Assembly (NCBI GenBank): GCA_013396525.1 | Contig: VWYX01000772.1 | Span: forward strand, 342,306-406,305 | Length of the DNA stretch: 64,000 bases | Origin: Chaetorhynchus papuensis | Lineage: Eukaryota > Chordata > Aves > Passeriformes > Rhipiduridae | Direction of reading: 5' to 3' | Shown here: positions 63,673 through 64,000 of the stretch, piece by piece | Position numbering within the stretch: position 1 is the stretch's first letter | Layout: each line of letters opens with the position of its first letter | The notes under the pieces: model-generated | The model's database searches: none | The model's input: the letters and a program-made list of their open reading frames with translations, nothing else | Told to the model about the DNA's origin: nothing | Program-made: the position numbers and the translations under genes

Positions 63673-63990
63673 AATCATAGAATGGTTTGGATTGGAAGGG
63701 GCCTTAAAGACCATCTAGTTCCAGTCCTAATCCCCGTCAGGGAGGGATATTTTCCACTGAGACCAGGATACTCAGAGTTCCATCCAACCTGACCTTGAAC
63801 GCTCCCAGGAGTGGGGCATCCACCACTTCTCTGCTGGCACCTGTTCCAGTGCCTCACCACCCTCATAGAGAAGATTTAGTCTTGTGTCTAATCCAGACCT
63901 ACCTTCTTTCAGTTTTAAGCCATTACCCCTTGTCCTATTGATCCATGCCCTTGTAAAAAATCCCTCTCTACCTCTCTTATATGCCTGAAT
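63673..63990 (-). mobile_element. CR1 LINE 3' end (minus), at window edge
   Basis: The plus strand shows AATCATAGAATGGTTTGGAT, TGGAAGGGGCCTTAAAGACC, CATCCAACCTGACCTTGAAC, GGGGCATCCACCACTTCTCT and CCATTACCCCTTGTCCTATT. This is the reverse complement of a CR1 3' UTR and ORF2 end. It reaches almost to the window edge and may continue beyond it. Confidence 0.95.
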
Positions 63991-64000
63991 CATCATGGTA

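Noticed and set aside
1..64000. CRISPR arrays, operons, phage or plasmid modules
   Set aside because: No regularly spaced repeats or compact coding blocks exist; spliced exons and CR1 elements show this is animal nuclear DNA.

Overview
This is a stretch of vertebrate nuclear DNA, almost certainly from a bird. Truncated CR1 LINE 3' ends recur in both orientations, there are two short ERV-type solo LTRs, and no Alu- or L1-like sequence was seen. Worn MIR-like SINE relics of deep amniote age are scattered through it. There are no bacterial-style operons, and most open frames are chance reading frames in non-coding DNA.

The one protein-coding gene I can support is UBE2E3, an E2 ubiquitin-conjugating enzyme, on the minus strand at the left. 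Its first coding exon (9505-9698, residues 1-64 plus two bases of codon 65) and second coding exon (7304-7354, through residue 81 plus two bases of codon 82) are intact and in phase, with consensus splice sites. A non-coding first exon probably ends at the donor at 10977, inside a strong CpG island (about 10440-11760). A 275-base assembly gap (11141-11415) interrupts that island and probably removes the start site. The catalytic half of the enzyme lies left of the window, beyond an intron of more than 7.3 kb.

The most notable local feature is a diverged tandem duplication of about 105 bp. It carries the 3' splice acceptor, the start codon and the first eight codons of UBE2E3. The upstream copy still has an AG acceptor and two ATGs, and would read into a stop after 14 codons.

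From about 11.7 kb to the right end I find no supportable protein-coding gene. This upstream flank holds CR1 fragments (24.8, 26.8, 33.5, 56.1, 59.9 and 63.7 kb), MIR-like relics (15.0, 20.7, 39.0 and 60.2 kb) and two solo LTRs of one family (28.5 and 46.5 kb). It also has a perfect 40-bp tandem duplication (36.1 kb) and AT-rich, repeat-poor tracts (36.6-38.8, 44.1-44.3 and 47.4-47.8 kb) that could be conserved regulatory elements. I found no evidence of a novel multi-gene system; the observations are about gene structure, transposon history and possible regulatory DNA.
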